Assembly: GCF_964275005.1 (NCBI RefSeq)
Contig: NC_092704.1
Coordinates: 13,142,871-13,206,870, forward strand
Source of the DNA: Diadema setosum
Taxonomy: Eukaryota > Echinodermata > Echinoidea > Diadematoida > Diadematidae
Reading direction: 5' to 3'
Length of the DNA stretch: 64,000 nt
Part shown: in pieces, positions 1 to 11,037 of the stretch
Position numbering within the stretch: position 1 is the first letter of the stretch
Layout of the letters: the number at the start of each line of letters is the position of its first letter
The notes under the pieces: model-generated
Database searches by the model: none
Seen by the model: only the letters and a program-made list of their open reading frames with translations
What the model was told of the DNA's origin: nothing
Position numbers and translations under genes: made by a program

Positions 1-1482
1 ACATTTATGACCTTTGACCCTAATTTACATACCCAAGATGGCGTCTGATCAAGTAGTTGTTATTTTATCAAATAATGTACGTGACATGAACTAAACATGG
101 GCAAAATACGGGGGTGATAGGATATGTTTTTCTTGAGTTATTGCACGGAAAGTTGCAGAAAGAAAGAAATATTTCAATACATCGAAAATAAGCTTTAATT
201 TAAACCAAGTTTTTTTACGTGATGCAGACATCGTATGAAAAAGCAAAGGGCACACTTACGATAGCACAAAGTCTCAGCTACAACATATTAAAATCTTAGA
301 GAAATTCACCAAAGCATATGTGAGCTAGTGCTCGATAAAGGTAGTCATGTCAATTTTCATTTCCAGAAAAATTGCACTCCCATAGAGATAACACGGAAAC
401 TGGTCAAATTTGACAAGATTACTTTCAATCCATTTTTACGAGGTGATGCCGTCATCTAATCAAAATATTGTTATTACATTAATGAAAGAGCATTTAATAA
501 GCTACAACATACTGAAATCTGGATGGAAATTGACAAAGGATTAGTGAGATATGCCCGAATAAACTTGAAATTTGATGACGTCATTTTGAAAATTTACTTT
601 TTTTACTTTATTAAGAAATTTCATATCTTTTAATCATTTTGCCAGCATTGCCACCCCATGAAATGACATGTACAACTCATCAGCTTTCAAAATATGTAAA
701 GAAAATGGGGGGTCACCGTCCATCCTGACGAGTAAAATCGGATTTAAAATTGGCGGTTTTTTGGCATAGTTGCACTGTATATCGCCATTGACGCGCGCGC
801 GGAATTTCAACTTTGACGGGCCCGTATGACGTCATATTGAGTCGGATTGACTTGAAACTTGGTATAAATATTTCTTGACATTTCAGACATCCGATCAAAG
901 TGAAAAAACTTGAAATTTCAATTGCAAATGAGCTGTGCGTGCGTATATGCGCGCGCGCGTACGCGTCCGTCCGATTTTTTCAATTTTTCAAAAAATGCTC
1001 CAAATGAACTGAAACGTGTGCAAAAAAATTTTGAGCTCGATTGGAGCATACAAATATTTCAACGCGCGCGTACGCGCACGTTTTAAGAGAATATATGAAT
1101 TTTGAGAACATGAGTAAAATGCGCATAACTTGAAATATATGTGACGTAAATTTCATTGAAAAATTCTATTCCATTAATGAGATATGATTGAGAATGTGTT
1201 TTCATATAATGACGTCATAGTGACGTCACGGTCGATTGATCACAATGATACCTTAGATTTGTCGTCTTTGGGACATGATGCATACATGGTATAATTTTGA
1301 AATTGATAGGCAGCGGACTTTCTGAGCTAACCTCTGCACAACTTTTGGGGAGAAATAAAGAAATAAAGAAGAAGAAAGAATCCGTACAGATACAGAAGGT
1401 GATCCGAGAGGATACTCGGATCACCTAATAAAGAATCAGTACAGATACAGAAGGTGATCCGAGAGGATACTCGGATCACCTA
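1..1482 (+). repeat. Array unit 1 (left-truncated by window edge)
   Basis: This unit has TGACGTCA palindromes at 576, 827, 1210 and 1221. A 33-nt strictly alternating purine-pyrimidine tract runs 934-966. Two copies of the terminal hairpin, AGGTGATCCGAG / CTCGGATCACCT with a 6-nt loop, lie at 1397-1426 and 1452-1481. The unit ends where the next begins with ACTAGAGATTGTAATTTG. Confidence 0.88.
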
Positions 1483-3323
1483 ACTAGAGATTGTAATTTG
1501 TCATCACTGACAAATTAAGGTGATCCGATTTTTTTTAATCAATGATACGAGTCCTGATACTGCAAAGTCTCAGCTACAACATATTAAAATCTGAGAGAAA
1601 TTCAAAGAAGCATAAGATAGTGCTCGATAAAGAGAGTCATATCAATTTTCACATCTAAAAAATTCCCTCCCTTAGAGATAACACGTCATAGCGAAGATAG
1701 AAAAAGAAGTACATATGACCTTTGACCCCACTTTGCACAGACAAGATGGCATCTGAGCAAAATGTTGTTATTTTATGAAATGATCCCTGTAACATGGTCT
1801 TTACGTGTGCAAAATATTGGAAAGATAGGACATGTATTCACCAAGATACAGGATGAAACATGTATGACCTTTGACCCTGATTTACATACCCAAGATGGCG
1901 TCTGATCAAGTAGTTGTTATTTTATGAAAAAATGTTTGTGACATGAACTGAACATGTGCAAAATATGGTGGTGATAGGGTATGTTTTTCTTGAGTTATTG
2001 TACAGAAAGTTGCAGAAAGAGAGAAATATTTCAATACATCGAAGATAAGCTTTAATTTCAACCAAGTTTTTTCACGTGATCCCGACAACGTATGAAAAAA
2101 CAAAGGGCACACTTGCGATAGCCCTATGTCTCAGCTACAACATATTAAAATCTTAGAGAAATTCACCGAAGCATAAGTGAGCTAGTGCTCGATAAAGGTA
2201 GTCATGTCAATTTTCATTTCCATAAAAATTGCACTCCCATAGAGATTACACGTAAACTCGTCAAATTTGACAAGGTTACCTTCAATCCATTTTTTCGAGG
2301 TGATGTCAATATCTAATAAAAATTGTGTAATTACAATTATGAAAGAACATTTTATAAGCTACAACATATTGCAATTTGGGTGAAAATTGGCAAAGGATAA
2401 GTGAGATACGCTCGAGTAAACTTGAAATTTGATGACGTCATTTTGAAAATTTACTTTTTTTACTTTATTAAGAAATTTGATATCTTTTAATCATTTTGTC
2501 AGCATAGCCAGCCCATGAAATGACATGTACAACTCATCAGCTTTCAGAATATGTCAAGAAAACGGGGGGTCACCGTCCATCCTGACGAGTAAAATCCGAT
2601 TTAAAATTGGCGGTTTTTTTGCATAGTTGCACTGTATATCGCCATTGACGCGCGCGCGGAATTTCAACTTTGACGGGCCCGTATGACGTCATATTGAGTC
2701 GGATTGACTTGAAACTTGGTAGAAATATTCCTTGTCATTTCAGCCATCCGATCAAAGTAAAGAAACGGGAAATTTCTATTGCATATGAGCTGTGCGTGCG
2801 TATATGCGCGCGCGCGTACGCGTCCGTCCAATTTTTGCAATTTTTCAAAAAATGCTCAAAATGGTCTGAAACGTGTGCAAAAAAAATTTGAGCTCGATTT
2901 GAGCATACAAATATTTCAACGCGCGCGTACGCGCGCGTTTTGAGATTAAAATGAATTTTGAGAATATGAGTAGAATTCACTTGATTTATAATATATGTGA
3001 CGTAAATTTCATTGAAATATTCCATTCCATTAATGAGATATGCATGAAAATGTGTTTTCATATAATGACGTCATAGTGACGTCACGGTCGACTGATCACT
3101 ATGATTTTATAAGATCTGTCGTCTTTGCGACATGATACATATATGGTATAATTTTGAAATTGATAGGCTGCGGACTTTCTGAGCTAACCTCTGCACAACT
3201 TTTGTCCAGAAATAAACAATCAGTACAGATACAGAAGGTGATCCGAAGGATATTCGGATCACCTCAGAAGAAAGAATCCGTACAAAAACAGAAGGTGATC
3301 CGAGAGGATACTCGGATCACCTA
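1483..3323 (+). repeat. Array unit 2
   Basis: The unit opens with a second hairpin, AATTTGTCA-TCAC-TGACAAATT, followed by AGGTGATCCG and a T-run. It contains two diverged ~150-bp subrepeats built around ATGACCTTTGACCC (near 1708 and 1865). TGACGTCA occurs at 2433, 2683, 3066 and 3077, and the 33-nt alternating tract is at 2791-2823. Terminal hairpins lie at 3236-3264 and 3293-3322. Confidence 0.9.
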
Positions 3324-5119
3324 ACTAGAGATTGTAATTTGTCATCACCGACAAATTAAGGTGATCCGATTTCTTTTTTAATCAATGATTCGAATCGTGA
3401 TAGTGCAAAGTCTCAGCTACAACATACTAAAATCTGAGAGAAATTCACCGAAGCATAAGCAAGATAGTGCTCGATAAAGAGAGTCATGTCAATTTTCACA
3501 TCTAAAAAAATTCCCTCCCATAGAGATAACACGTCATAGCGAAAATAGAAAAAGAAGTACATATGACCTTTGACCCCACTTTGCACAGACAAGATGGCAT
3601 CTGAGCAAAAAGTGGTTATTTTATGAAATGATCCCTTTAACATGGTCTTTACGTGTGCAAAATATGGGAAAGATAGGACATGTATTCACCAAGATACAGG
3701 ATGAAACATCTATGACCTTTGACCCTAATTTACATACCCAAGATGGCGTCTGATCAAGTCGTTGTTATTTTATGAAATAATGTTCGTGACATGAACTAAA
3801 TATGTGCAAAATATGGTGGTGATAGGGTATGTTTTTCTTGAGTTATTGCACATAACGTTGCAAAAAGAAAGAAATATTTCAATACATCGAAGATAAACTT
3901 TAATTTCAAGTAAGTTTTTTGACGTGATCCCGACATCGTATGAAAAAACGAAGGGCACACTTACGATAGCCCAAAGTCTCAGCTACAACATATTAAAATC
4001 TGGGAAAAATTCACCGAAGCATAAGTGAGCTTGTGCTCGAAAAAGATAGTCATGTCAATTTTCACTTCCAGAAAAACTGCTCTCCCATAGAGATAACACG
4101 TAAACTGGTCAAATTTCACAAGGATACTTTCAATCCATTTTTACGAGGTGATGACGTCATCCAATCAAAAGTTTGTAATTATAAATATGAAAGAACATTA
4201 AATAAGCTACAACATACTGAAAGTTAGGTGAAAATCGGCAAAGGATAAGTGAGATACGCTCGAGTGAACTTGAATTTTGAAGACGTCATTTTGAAAATTT
4301 ACTTTTTTTACTTTTTTAAGAAATCTGATATCTTTTAATCATTTTTTCAGTATCGCCAACCCATGAAATGATATGTACAACTCATCAGCTTTCAAAATAT
4401 GTAAAGAAAATGGGGGGTCACCGTCCATCCTGACGAGTAAAATCGGATTTAAAATTGGCGGTTTTTTGGCATTGTTGCACTGTATATCGCCATTGACGCG
4501 CGCGCGGAATTTCAACTTTGACGGGCCCGTATGACGTTATATTGAGTCGGATTGACATGAAACTTGGTAGAAACGTTCGTTGACATTTCAGACATCCGAT
4601 ACGTGTGAAAAAACGGGAAATTTCTATTGCATATGAGCTGTGCGTGCGTATATGCGCGCGCGCGTACGCGTCCGTCGATTTTTTCTGAAATACTCCAAAT
4701 GACCTGAAACGTGTGCAAAACAATTTTGAGCTCGATTGGAGCATGTTAAAATTTCAACGCGCGCGTACGCGCTCGTTTACTATGAACGTGACTAAATTTT
4801 ATGAAATATATCAATAGAACTTGACTTGAACTATATGATATGTAAATTTCATTGAGAAAATCCATTCCATTAATGAGATACGAATGTGAACGTGTTTTCA
4901 GATAATGACGTCATAGTGACGTCATGGTTGACTGATCACAGTGATACATTAGATCTGTCGTCCTTATGACGTGATACATATATGGTATCAGTTTAGAAGT
5001 GATAGGTGAATGACTTTTTGAGTTAACCTCTGCACAACATTTGAGGAGAAAGAAATAAAGAAGAAGAAAGAATCCGTACAGATACAATAGGTGATCCGAG
5101 AGGATACTCGGATCACCTA
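3324..5119 (+). repeat. Array unit 3
   Basis: Same order of landmarks as unit 2, about 1796 bp. Two of the four usual TGACGTCA sites have mutated. It keeps those at 4906 and 4917 and has another at 4152. The 33-nt alternating tract is at 4639-4671. Only one terminal hairpin is present, at 5089-5118. Confidence 0.9.
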
Positions 5120-7520
5120 ACTAGAGATTGTAATTTGTCATCACTGACAAATTAAGGTGATCCGTTTTTTTTTTTTTTTTATCAATGATTCGAGTCCTGA
5201 TCGCAATAGGCATGACCATACAAGTTTCATCTGTGTTTAGAGACATTGGCCGTGTGATGTTTGCATTCTCATTTAGCAAAGGGAGTCATATCTGCCATGT
5301 TAGGTACCAAATTCTGTATACACTATAACGAAGAAACAGCAACAAGTACATATGACCTTTGACCCACCTTTGCACTCCCAAGATTGCATCTGATGAAATA
5401 GTGGTTATTTTGTGAAATGATTCTCGCGACATCGTCTATACGTGTGAAAAATATGGGAAAGGTAGGACAGGTATTCACTAAGATACACGATGAAACATTT
5501 ATGACCTTTGACCCTAATTTACATACCCAAGGTGTTGTCCGATCTAGTAGTTGTTATTTTATGAAATAATGTACGAGACATGAACTAAACATGTGCAAAA
5601 TATGGGGGTGATAGGGCGTGTTTTTCTTGAGTTATTGCAAAGAAAGTTGCAGAAAGAAAGAAATATCTCAATACATCGAAGATAAGCTTTAATTTCAACC
5701 AAGTTTTTATCGTAATCCCGACATCGTATGAAAAGACGAAGTAAACAAAACGATAGCGCAAAGTCTCAGCTACAACATATTAAAATCTGGGAGAAATTCA
5801 CCGAAGCATAAGTGAGCTAGTGCTCGATAAAGACAATCATGTCAATTTTCACATTAAAAAAAATTCCCTCCCATAGAGATAACACGTCATAACGAAGATA
5901 CAAAAAGAAGTACATATGACCTTTGACCTCAATTTGTACAGACAAGATGGCATCTGAGTAAAAAGTAGTTATTTTGTGAAATGATCCTTGTAACATGGTC
6001 TTTGCGTGTGCAAAATATGGGAAAGATAGGACATGTATTCACTAAGATACAGGGTGAAACACTTATGACCTTTGACCATAATTTACATACCCAAGATGGT
6101 GTCCGATCAAGTAGTTGTTATTTTATGAAATAATTCACGTCACATGAACTAAACATGTGCAAAATATGGAAGTGATAGAGGCCGTTTTTCTTGAGTTATT
6201 GCAAAGAAAGTTGCAGAAAGAAAGAAATACTTCAATACATCGAAGATAAGCTTTAATTTCAACCAAGTGTTCTGACGTGATGCAGACATCGTATGAAAAA
6301 ACGAAGGGCACACTTACGATAGCCCTACGTCTCAGCTACAACATATTAAAATCTTAGAGAGATTCACCGAAGCATAAGCGAGCTAGTGCTCGATAAAGAT
6401 AGTCATGTCAATTTTCATTTCCATAAAAACTGCACTCCCATAGAGTTAACACGTAAACTGGTCAAATTTGACAAGATTACATTCAATCCATTTTTACGAG
6501 GTGATGCCGTCATCTAATCAAAATACCGTTATTACGTTAATGAAAGAGCATTTAATAAGCTACAATATACTGAAATCTTGGTGAAAATTGACAAAGGATT
6601 AGTGAAATACGCTCGAATGAACTTGAAATTTGATGACGTCATTTTGAAAATTTACTTTTTTTACTTTATTAAGAAATTTGATATCTTTTAATCATTTTGT
6701 CAGCATTGCCACCCCATGAAATGACATGTACAACTCATCAGCTTTCAAAATATGTACAGAAAATGGGGGGTCACCGTCCATCCTGACGAGTAAAATCGGA
6801 TTTAAAATTGGCGGTTTTTTGGCATAGTTGCACTGTATATCGCCATTGACGCGCGCGCGGAATTTCAACTTTGACGGGCCCGTATGACGTCATATTGAGT
6901 CGGATCGACTTGAAACTTGGTAGAAATATTCCTTGACATTTCAGTCATCCGATAAGTGTAAAAAAACGGGAAATTTCTATTGCATATGAGCTGTGCGTGC
7001 GTATATGTGCGCGCGCGTACGCGTCCGTCCAATTTTTTCAATTTTTCAAAAAATGCTCCAAATGATCTGAAACGTGTGCAAAAAAAATTTGAGCTCGATT
7101 GGAGCATGTCAACATTTTAACGTGCGCGTACGCGCACGGTTTAAGTGTAAACTAAAATTTGAGAAAATGTGTAGAGTGCGCTTGGTTTGAACTATATGTG
7201 ACGTAAATTTCATAGAAAAATTCCATTCCATTAATGAGATATTAATGAAAATGTGCTTTCATATAATGACGTCATAGTGACGTCACGGTCCATTGATCAC
7301 AATGATTTTACAAAATCTGTCGTCTTTGTGACATGATACATATATGGTATAATTTTGAAATTGATAGGCAGAGGACTTTCTGAGTTAATCTCTGCACAAC
7401 TTTTGTCCAGAAATAAAGAATCAGTACAGATACAGAAGGTGATCCGAAGGATACTCGGATCACCTAAGAATCCGTACAAAAACAGAAGGTGATCCGAGAG
7501 GATACTCGGATCACCTAATA
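5120..7520 (+). repeat. Array unit 4, with internal ~570-bp duplication
   Basis: The unit is about 2.4 kb because its 5' third is present twice: the block with ATGACCTTTGACC and CAGCTACAACATATTAAAATC occurs near 5350-5800 and again near 5915-6370. TGACGTCA is at 6633, 6885, 7267 and 7278, and the 33-nt alternating tract at 6992-7024. Terminal hairpins lie at 7437-7465 and 7487-7516, after which homology to the array stops at CTAATAATC. This is the right edge of the array. Confidence 0.88.
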
Positions 7521-8199
7521 ATCAAATTACGGTTTCTCAACTTGAAATGAAGTCTTGATTTTGGGATCACTGTGGTCCACGTAGCAGATCAGAGTCAAAA
7601 GTAAAAACACAGCAGTAGGTAAGGCCGCAATACATGCAACAAGCAAGGTAAGTAGCTGCGCGTACACGTTAACGTTGTTGCAGTACTCCGCCGCGCCTGC
7701 TGCTGGTCTGTGAGACTTACCGGCAGCGCGCCGGCCATGCCAGCACGTACTGTAGTTTGCTGGCGCTTTGCTATGTGAGCCACATAACTCTGTGAGCTGC
7801 CGCGGTGCATTAGTAGCCCCCCGCGAAGCCGTGCTATAGTACCTTCGAGCCGTGCAATAGGCCCCTGCCCAGGGGCCTATTGCATGGCTGTCACTCTCAG
7901 TGAGTTTGATAGGTATTTTCTATTGAATGTCATGTGACATGTTCTTGGCCAATCACAATTCGACATCATTCTGAGGTGTTGTATAATACCGTACATTATA
8001 TCTCGAACCGTGGAATAGAACGAAAAAATCGAACCAAGTTGCAAGCAAAAATAGAACCAAAATTGCACGGCGCGTGGAATGGAGTGCTTATTTAATATCA
8101 CGTCACCAACAATCCTCCAATCAAATTAAGGATCTACTTGGACGTTGTATAATAACAACTCATGCACGTAAAAGATCCCGCTTCATTCATTCATTCATT
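7521..8199. other. Intronic or intergenic stretch, partly GC-rich
   Basis: No exon recognised. 7580-7850 is richer in GC and CpG than its surroundings. No open frame here shows the SDR active-site YxxxK motif or a Rossmann glycine motif, so the missing upstream SDR exons are not here. Confidence 0.5.
7849..7888. repeat. Near-perfect 19-bp hairpin
   Basis: GCAATAGGCCCCTG pairs with CAGGGGCCTATTGC across a 2-nt loop (7868-7869). The arms extend to 19 bp (7849-7867 with 7870-7888) with one mismatch. It is too short to classify as an element. Confidence 0.8.
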
Positions 8200-8322
8200 G
8201 TAAAGAGCAGGGTGTTTAACCCGGTGAAGTGGTCCCACCTCACAACCAACTGGACCCCATGGAAGACCAGCTTAACGTAGCTGAATATGGGCTATCCAGC
8301 CATCTTCTCAGACGGAAATGAA
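8200..8322 (+). mobile_element. SINE-like element or short LINE tail (CR1/L2-type 3' end)
   Basis: The segment 8250-8322 (TGGACCCCATGGAAGACC ... GCTGAATATGGGCTATCC ... GGAAATGAAC) follows the same plan as the 3' end of the LINE at 55938-56003 (GTGGACCCC ... GCTGAAAGGGCTATCCACC ... GGAAATAAA). Shared 3' tails are the known basis by which a LINE mobilises a SINE. The upstream part, from GTAAAGAGCAGGGTG, does not match the LINE here. It could be a SINE head or an older insertion. Confidence 0.55.
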
Positions 8323-8471
8323 CAAACAAACAAAACAAAACTCACTGCATGACAGTTTTGTATTCATCATTTATACGGTTTCAATGCTTCGTTTTGAAGT
8401 GCAGAAATTTATCAGAGAGTCGTCCTTACACTGTGACTTTGTTCATCTTTACCCGAAGGAGAGAAAGTCAG

Positions 8472-8628
8472 ATGCTGGACTACGGCATCAAAGTGAGCAT
8501 TTTGGAGCCGGGTTATTTTAGGACCAATCTAACGGACGGCGATCGGTACAAGACCGAGATGAAAGCGGCATGGGAGCGACTTCCCGCCGAGAAGAAGGCC
8601 GAGTATGATTCAAACCATTACGAAGAAA
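8472..8628 (+). CDS. SDR9C-type short-chain dehydrogenase, penultimate coding exon
   Basis: It encodes MLDYGIKVSILEPGYFRTNL followed by a charged stretch (RLPAEKKAEYDSNHYEE). This matches the region of retinol dehydrogenase / 17-beta-hydroxysteroid dehydrogenase 6 proteins just after the catalytic YxxxK helix: vertebrate relatives read xFGVKVxxIEPGYFKT, then WxRxxxExKExYG. The IEPGYF-like motif (ILEPGYF) is the loop after strand 6 that contacts NAD(P). Such enzymes oxidise retinols or steroids using NAD(P) and are usually bound to the ER. An AG lies immediately upstream (8470-8471), and a good donor, GTGAGT, follows at 8629. The exon ends in phase 1. The 5' boundary is less certain because the acceptor tract is purine-interrupted. 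Upstream exons with the Rossmann motif and YxxxK are absent from the window, so the gene is partial here. Confidence 0.85.
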
Positions 8629-9259
8629 GTGAGTCCAATTCTTACATCGTTTTTTTGTTCTTCTTCATATGAATGATTATGTTTTTGGTGTTTGTTTTTT
8701 TTTTTTCAAATCTATTTACCCTTCACTGGTCCAATTCTACTTCGTCTGTTGTATTCGTTCTCCCCTTTTATTTTCTATTCCTTTTCCTTCCGTCATTTCA
8801 TCAGTAAAGGTGTGTTTCATCGCAACTGATTGACAAATTGCCCTACATCGACGTAAATAAGCACTGAATTGATCGGTGTTGTAGTAGTAGTAGTAGCCAT
8901 GGTTATTTACGTCGATGTAGGGTAATTTGTCAATCAGTTGCAATGAAAACATCTCGACGGAAGAATTTCATGAATTTGAAAAAAAAAAGTGTGTTTGTGT
9001 GTGTTTGTTTGTTTGTTTTGGTAAATCAAAGGCATAAACAAAATTCTATTTTGCTTTTTTATACTGTTCAAATGCGTGTCCAATGTCAGCAATCATGCTG
9101 TACATGTATCATTCTGTTGAAAAAAAAAAACAAACAAAACAAAGCAAAACATAACCCGAAATTTGTATTGAATTGAAATTAATTGAATTGAACTCATTTG
9201 AAAAAGAATTTGTGGATATTGTTTTGATATCGTTTTTCTGTCTTTTTTTTTCATTCAAG
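8629..9259 (+). other. Last intron of the SDR gene
   Basis: The donor GTGAGTCC at 8629 and an acceptor after a long T-run (CTTTTTTTTTCATTCAAG, ending 9259) bound a 631-bp intron. Joining the flanking exons keeps one open frame in phase 1. The intron contains the palindrome at 8822-8943, homopurine runs and an AATTGAATTGAA tail-like segment near 9170-9195. Confidence 0.8.
8822..8943. repeat. Palindrome made of two SINE-tail arms
   Basis: The arms 8822-8860 and 8903-8941 are inverted copies, 39 bp with one mismatch, of the tail GCAACTGATTGACAAATTG...ACGTAAATAA. The centre is a short (TAG)n stretch. The same tail ends the tRNA-derived SINEs at 11809-12167 and 41717-41910. This copy has lost the tRNA part. 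The right flank (ATCTCGACGGAAGAATTTC) matches the flank of the other copies, so the element extends to about 8980. Confidence 0.85.
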
Positions 9260-9489
9260 TCTGGCACGAGAACGTGAACTTCAGGAGCTTATCGCCCAAT
9301 CTCACACTCGTGACCAACGCGATGATCCATGCACTGCTCTCTCGCTGGCCTAGGACCCGCTACTCATGCGGACTGGACATGAAAGTTATCTTTCTTCCGC
9401 TTTCGTATGCACCGACGTGGCTCACCGACTTCATCTTCATGCGAGCGAGCAAGGACAAACAGCCCCGACAGTCCCCCGTACATCAGTGA
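9260..9489 (+). CDS. SDR9C-type short-chain dehydrogenase, last coding exon
   Basis: It continues the frame of the 8472-8628 exon in phase 1 and ends at TGA (9487-9489). It encodes WHENVNFRSLSPNLTLVTNA, then HALLSRWPRTRYSCGLDMK, then LPLSYAPTWLTDFIF. This is the C-terminal substrate-binding part typical of RDH/HSD17B6 enzymes; relatives read LSLVTNCMEHAL, PRTRYSAGWDAK and LPMSYMPTFLVD. The final hydrophobic segment may help membrane association. It ends with a polar KDKQPRQSPVHQ tail. The match of two exons in register, with good splice sites, argues for a functional gene. An isolated 3' fragment cannot be excluded, because the catalytic half is not visible. Confidence 0.88.
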
Positions 9490-10247
9490 GTAGGGTCGGT
9501 CCCACTTAGGTGACGTGTTTTTCTTTGCTGTTGTTGGTTGCGTTTTTGTCCTTATTTCAAACCTTCACATTGTTCAAAGACATTGCCATAAATACTAAGA
9601 AAAAGAGGCAAATGAAATAGTCTCTATACGTCGTTTGTTTCATGTAGATGTGCACGTAGATTCTGCATGGTTATCGAAGTATTAAACTACACGTCAGAAA
9701 TCAATAATCTCTTCTATGATTTTTGCTTGTTTGTCTGTGTTTTTGCGCAAGGTGGCTTATATACGTGAATTTGTTCACAAAACCAGCGGATAACACTGAT
9801 CTGCTTGCCCCCTTTATATTCACTTTGTTTTTGGGTTTTTTTTTATTATTTGATGATTTTTTTTTTGTCCACTTTTCAAAGGTGAGAATGAGGAATGTTA
9901 TCGTTCGTTCGTTTTGCTGTTATCGTTTTCTTATATCGTAATTAATACAATGGAAGACATCAAAACCATTATATTGTGCTAAGAGACGTTTTATTGTCAA
10001 GGTTTACCACCAATGTCAATGCTGCTGGACTGTTAACTACTGTACTGCCCTCCTGTGGCATATGAAAGCAAGTAAAGCATTGTAAAACCGTGAAACATGA
10101 AGTCAAGATATGTATATGCAAAGATGACACTCAATTCAGTAAATACTTCAGATGTGCCTACAGTTTGCTCCTTGGACCGAAATAACTTTTTTTTGGACGC
10201 TATAAACCTGCTTCCTTTATCCAAATTTTCCATATCTTTAAACATGT
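9490..10247. other. SDR 3' UTR and downstream intergenic DNA
   Basis: AT-rich, no further exon recognised. The 3' UTR must begin at 9490. No polyadenylation signal close to the stop is convincing. Confidence 0.5.
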
Positions 10248-10636
10248 TTAAAGGGATTGTATAGTTTTGGTTGAGACCTAATATCAGGTTTCTAACATTT
10301 TTTTGTGAGATAATGAGAAACCTCTTATGAAATGTGAAAGAACATATAATTCTATGAGGAATTCAACGTTTATTTGATTAAGATTGGTTTTGAAATGGCT
10401 GAGATATCCAAAAAGAGCGATTCTAATAAAGTGTGGGACCCACACCTCATTACAATCGCTTTGTTTTACTTTGTTTTTGGATGTTGCAGTTAATCCAAAC
10501 CCGATTTTCATCAAATAAACTTTGAATTCCTCTTAAAATGGTATGCTCTGTACTATATCATAAGTGTTTTCTTGGTATCTCGCAAAAAGTTAAAGGCCCA
10601 ATTCTCATCTCCACCAATACTGTACTATCCCTTTAA
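10248..10636. mobile_element. TTAA-flanked MITE, complete
   Basis: The element is bounded by TTAA at 10248 and at 10633. The left end AGGGATTGTATAGTTTTGGT and the inverted right end AGGGATAGTACAGTATTGGT match over about 29 bp (counting TTAA) with four mismatches. TTAA target duplication with short TIRs is the habit of piggyBac-like non-autonomous elements. There is no coding capacity. Confidence 0.85.
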
Positions 10637-10823
10637 TGAACGTCGAGGGCTTAATCAGGTAAGATGTGATTTATTTTGACTATAAAGAGAATACCGACTC
10701 TCTGATTTTTTGACTCTTGAGATTTTTTATTCATTGTCATCACATAGAGGACTCATCACAAAATTGTCCAATGGAAGTTACGTAATTTTGTCTATATTTA
10801 CGTCAGCCGAAGCGGAATATATC

Positions 10824-11037
10824 TATGACGTGTTATCTCTATGGGAGGGAATTTTTTTAGATGTGAAAATTGACATGACTCTCTTTATCGAGCACTATCT
10901 TACTTATGCTTCGGTGAATTTCTCTCAGATTTTAATATGTTGTAGCTGAGACTTTGCACGATCAGGACTCGAATCATTGATTAAAAAAAAATCGGTTCAC
11001 CTTAATTTGTCAGTGATGACAAATTACAATCTCTAGT
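10824..11037 (-). repeat. Detached inverted copy of the array unit's 5' end
   Basis: Read on -, it starts ACTAGAGATTGTAATTTGTC (hairpin AATTTGTCA-TCAC-TGACAAATT), then GGTGAACCG and a T-run, CAAAGTCTCAGCTACAAC, and the TCCCTCCCATAGAGATAAC block. This order is that of array units 2 and 3 from their first base. It shows that the array unit also exists as a dispersed element and supports the unit boundary chosen here. Confidence 0.88.

Larger units (their letters stand above)
1..7520 (+). repeat. Tandem array of four ~1.8-2.4 kb units
   Basis: The same landmarks recur in order. The GGGGTCACCGTCCATCC block is near 709, 2566, 4414 and 6767. The GCGCGCGTACGCGTCCGTC block is near 950, 2805, 4655 and 7008. 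The hairpin pair comes at each unit end. Spacing is about 1857, 1848 and 2353 bp. Units are diverged but clearly homologous along their length. The window opens inside a unit, so the array continues to the left. It carries no convincing protein: short open frames in it lack known domains and differ between units. A stray copy of a unit end lies at 10824-11037. Downstream lie the 3' exons of an SDR gene, so the array probably sits in one of its introns. Confidence 0.93.

Noticed and set aside
2735-3061. 108-codon minus-strand frame in the array, with similar frames at 4418-4744 and 6865-7107
   Set aside because: It arises from the same repeat block in each unit but with different frame, length and ends. 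It has no domain, is rich in RARAYA-type residues from the alternating CG tract, and shows no coding signature.
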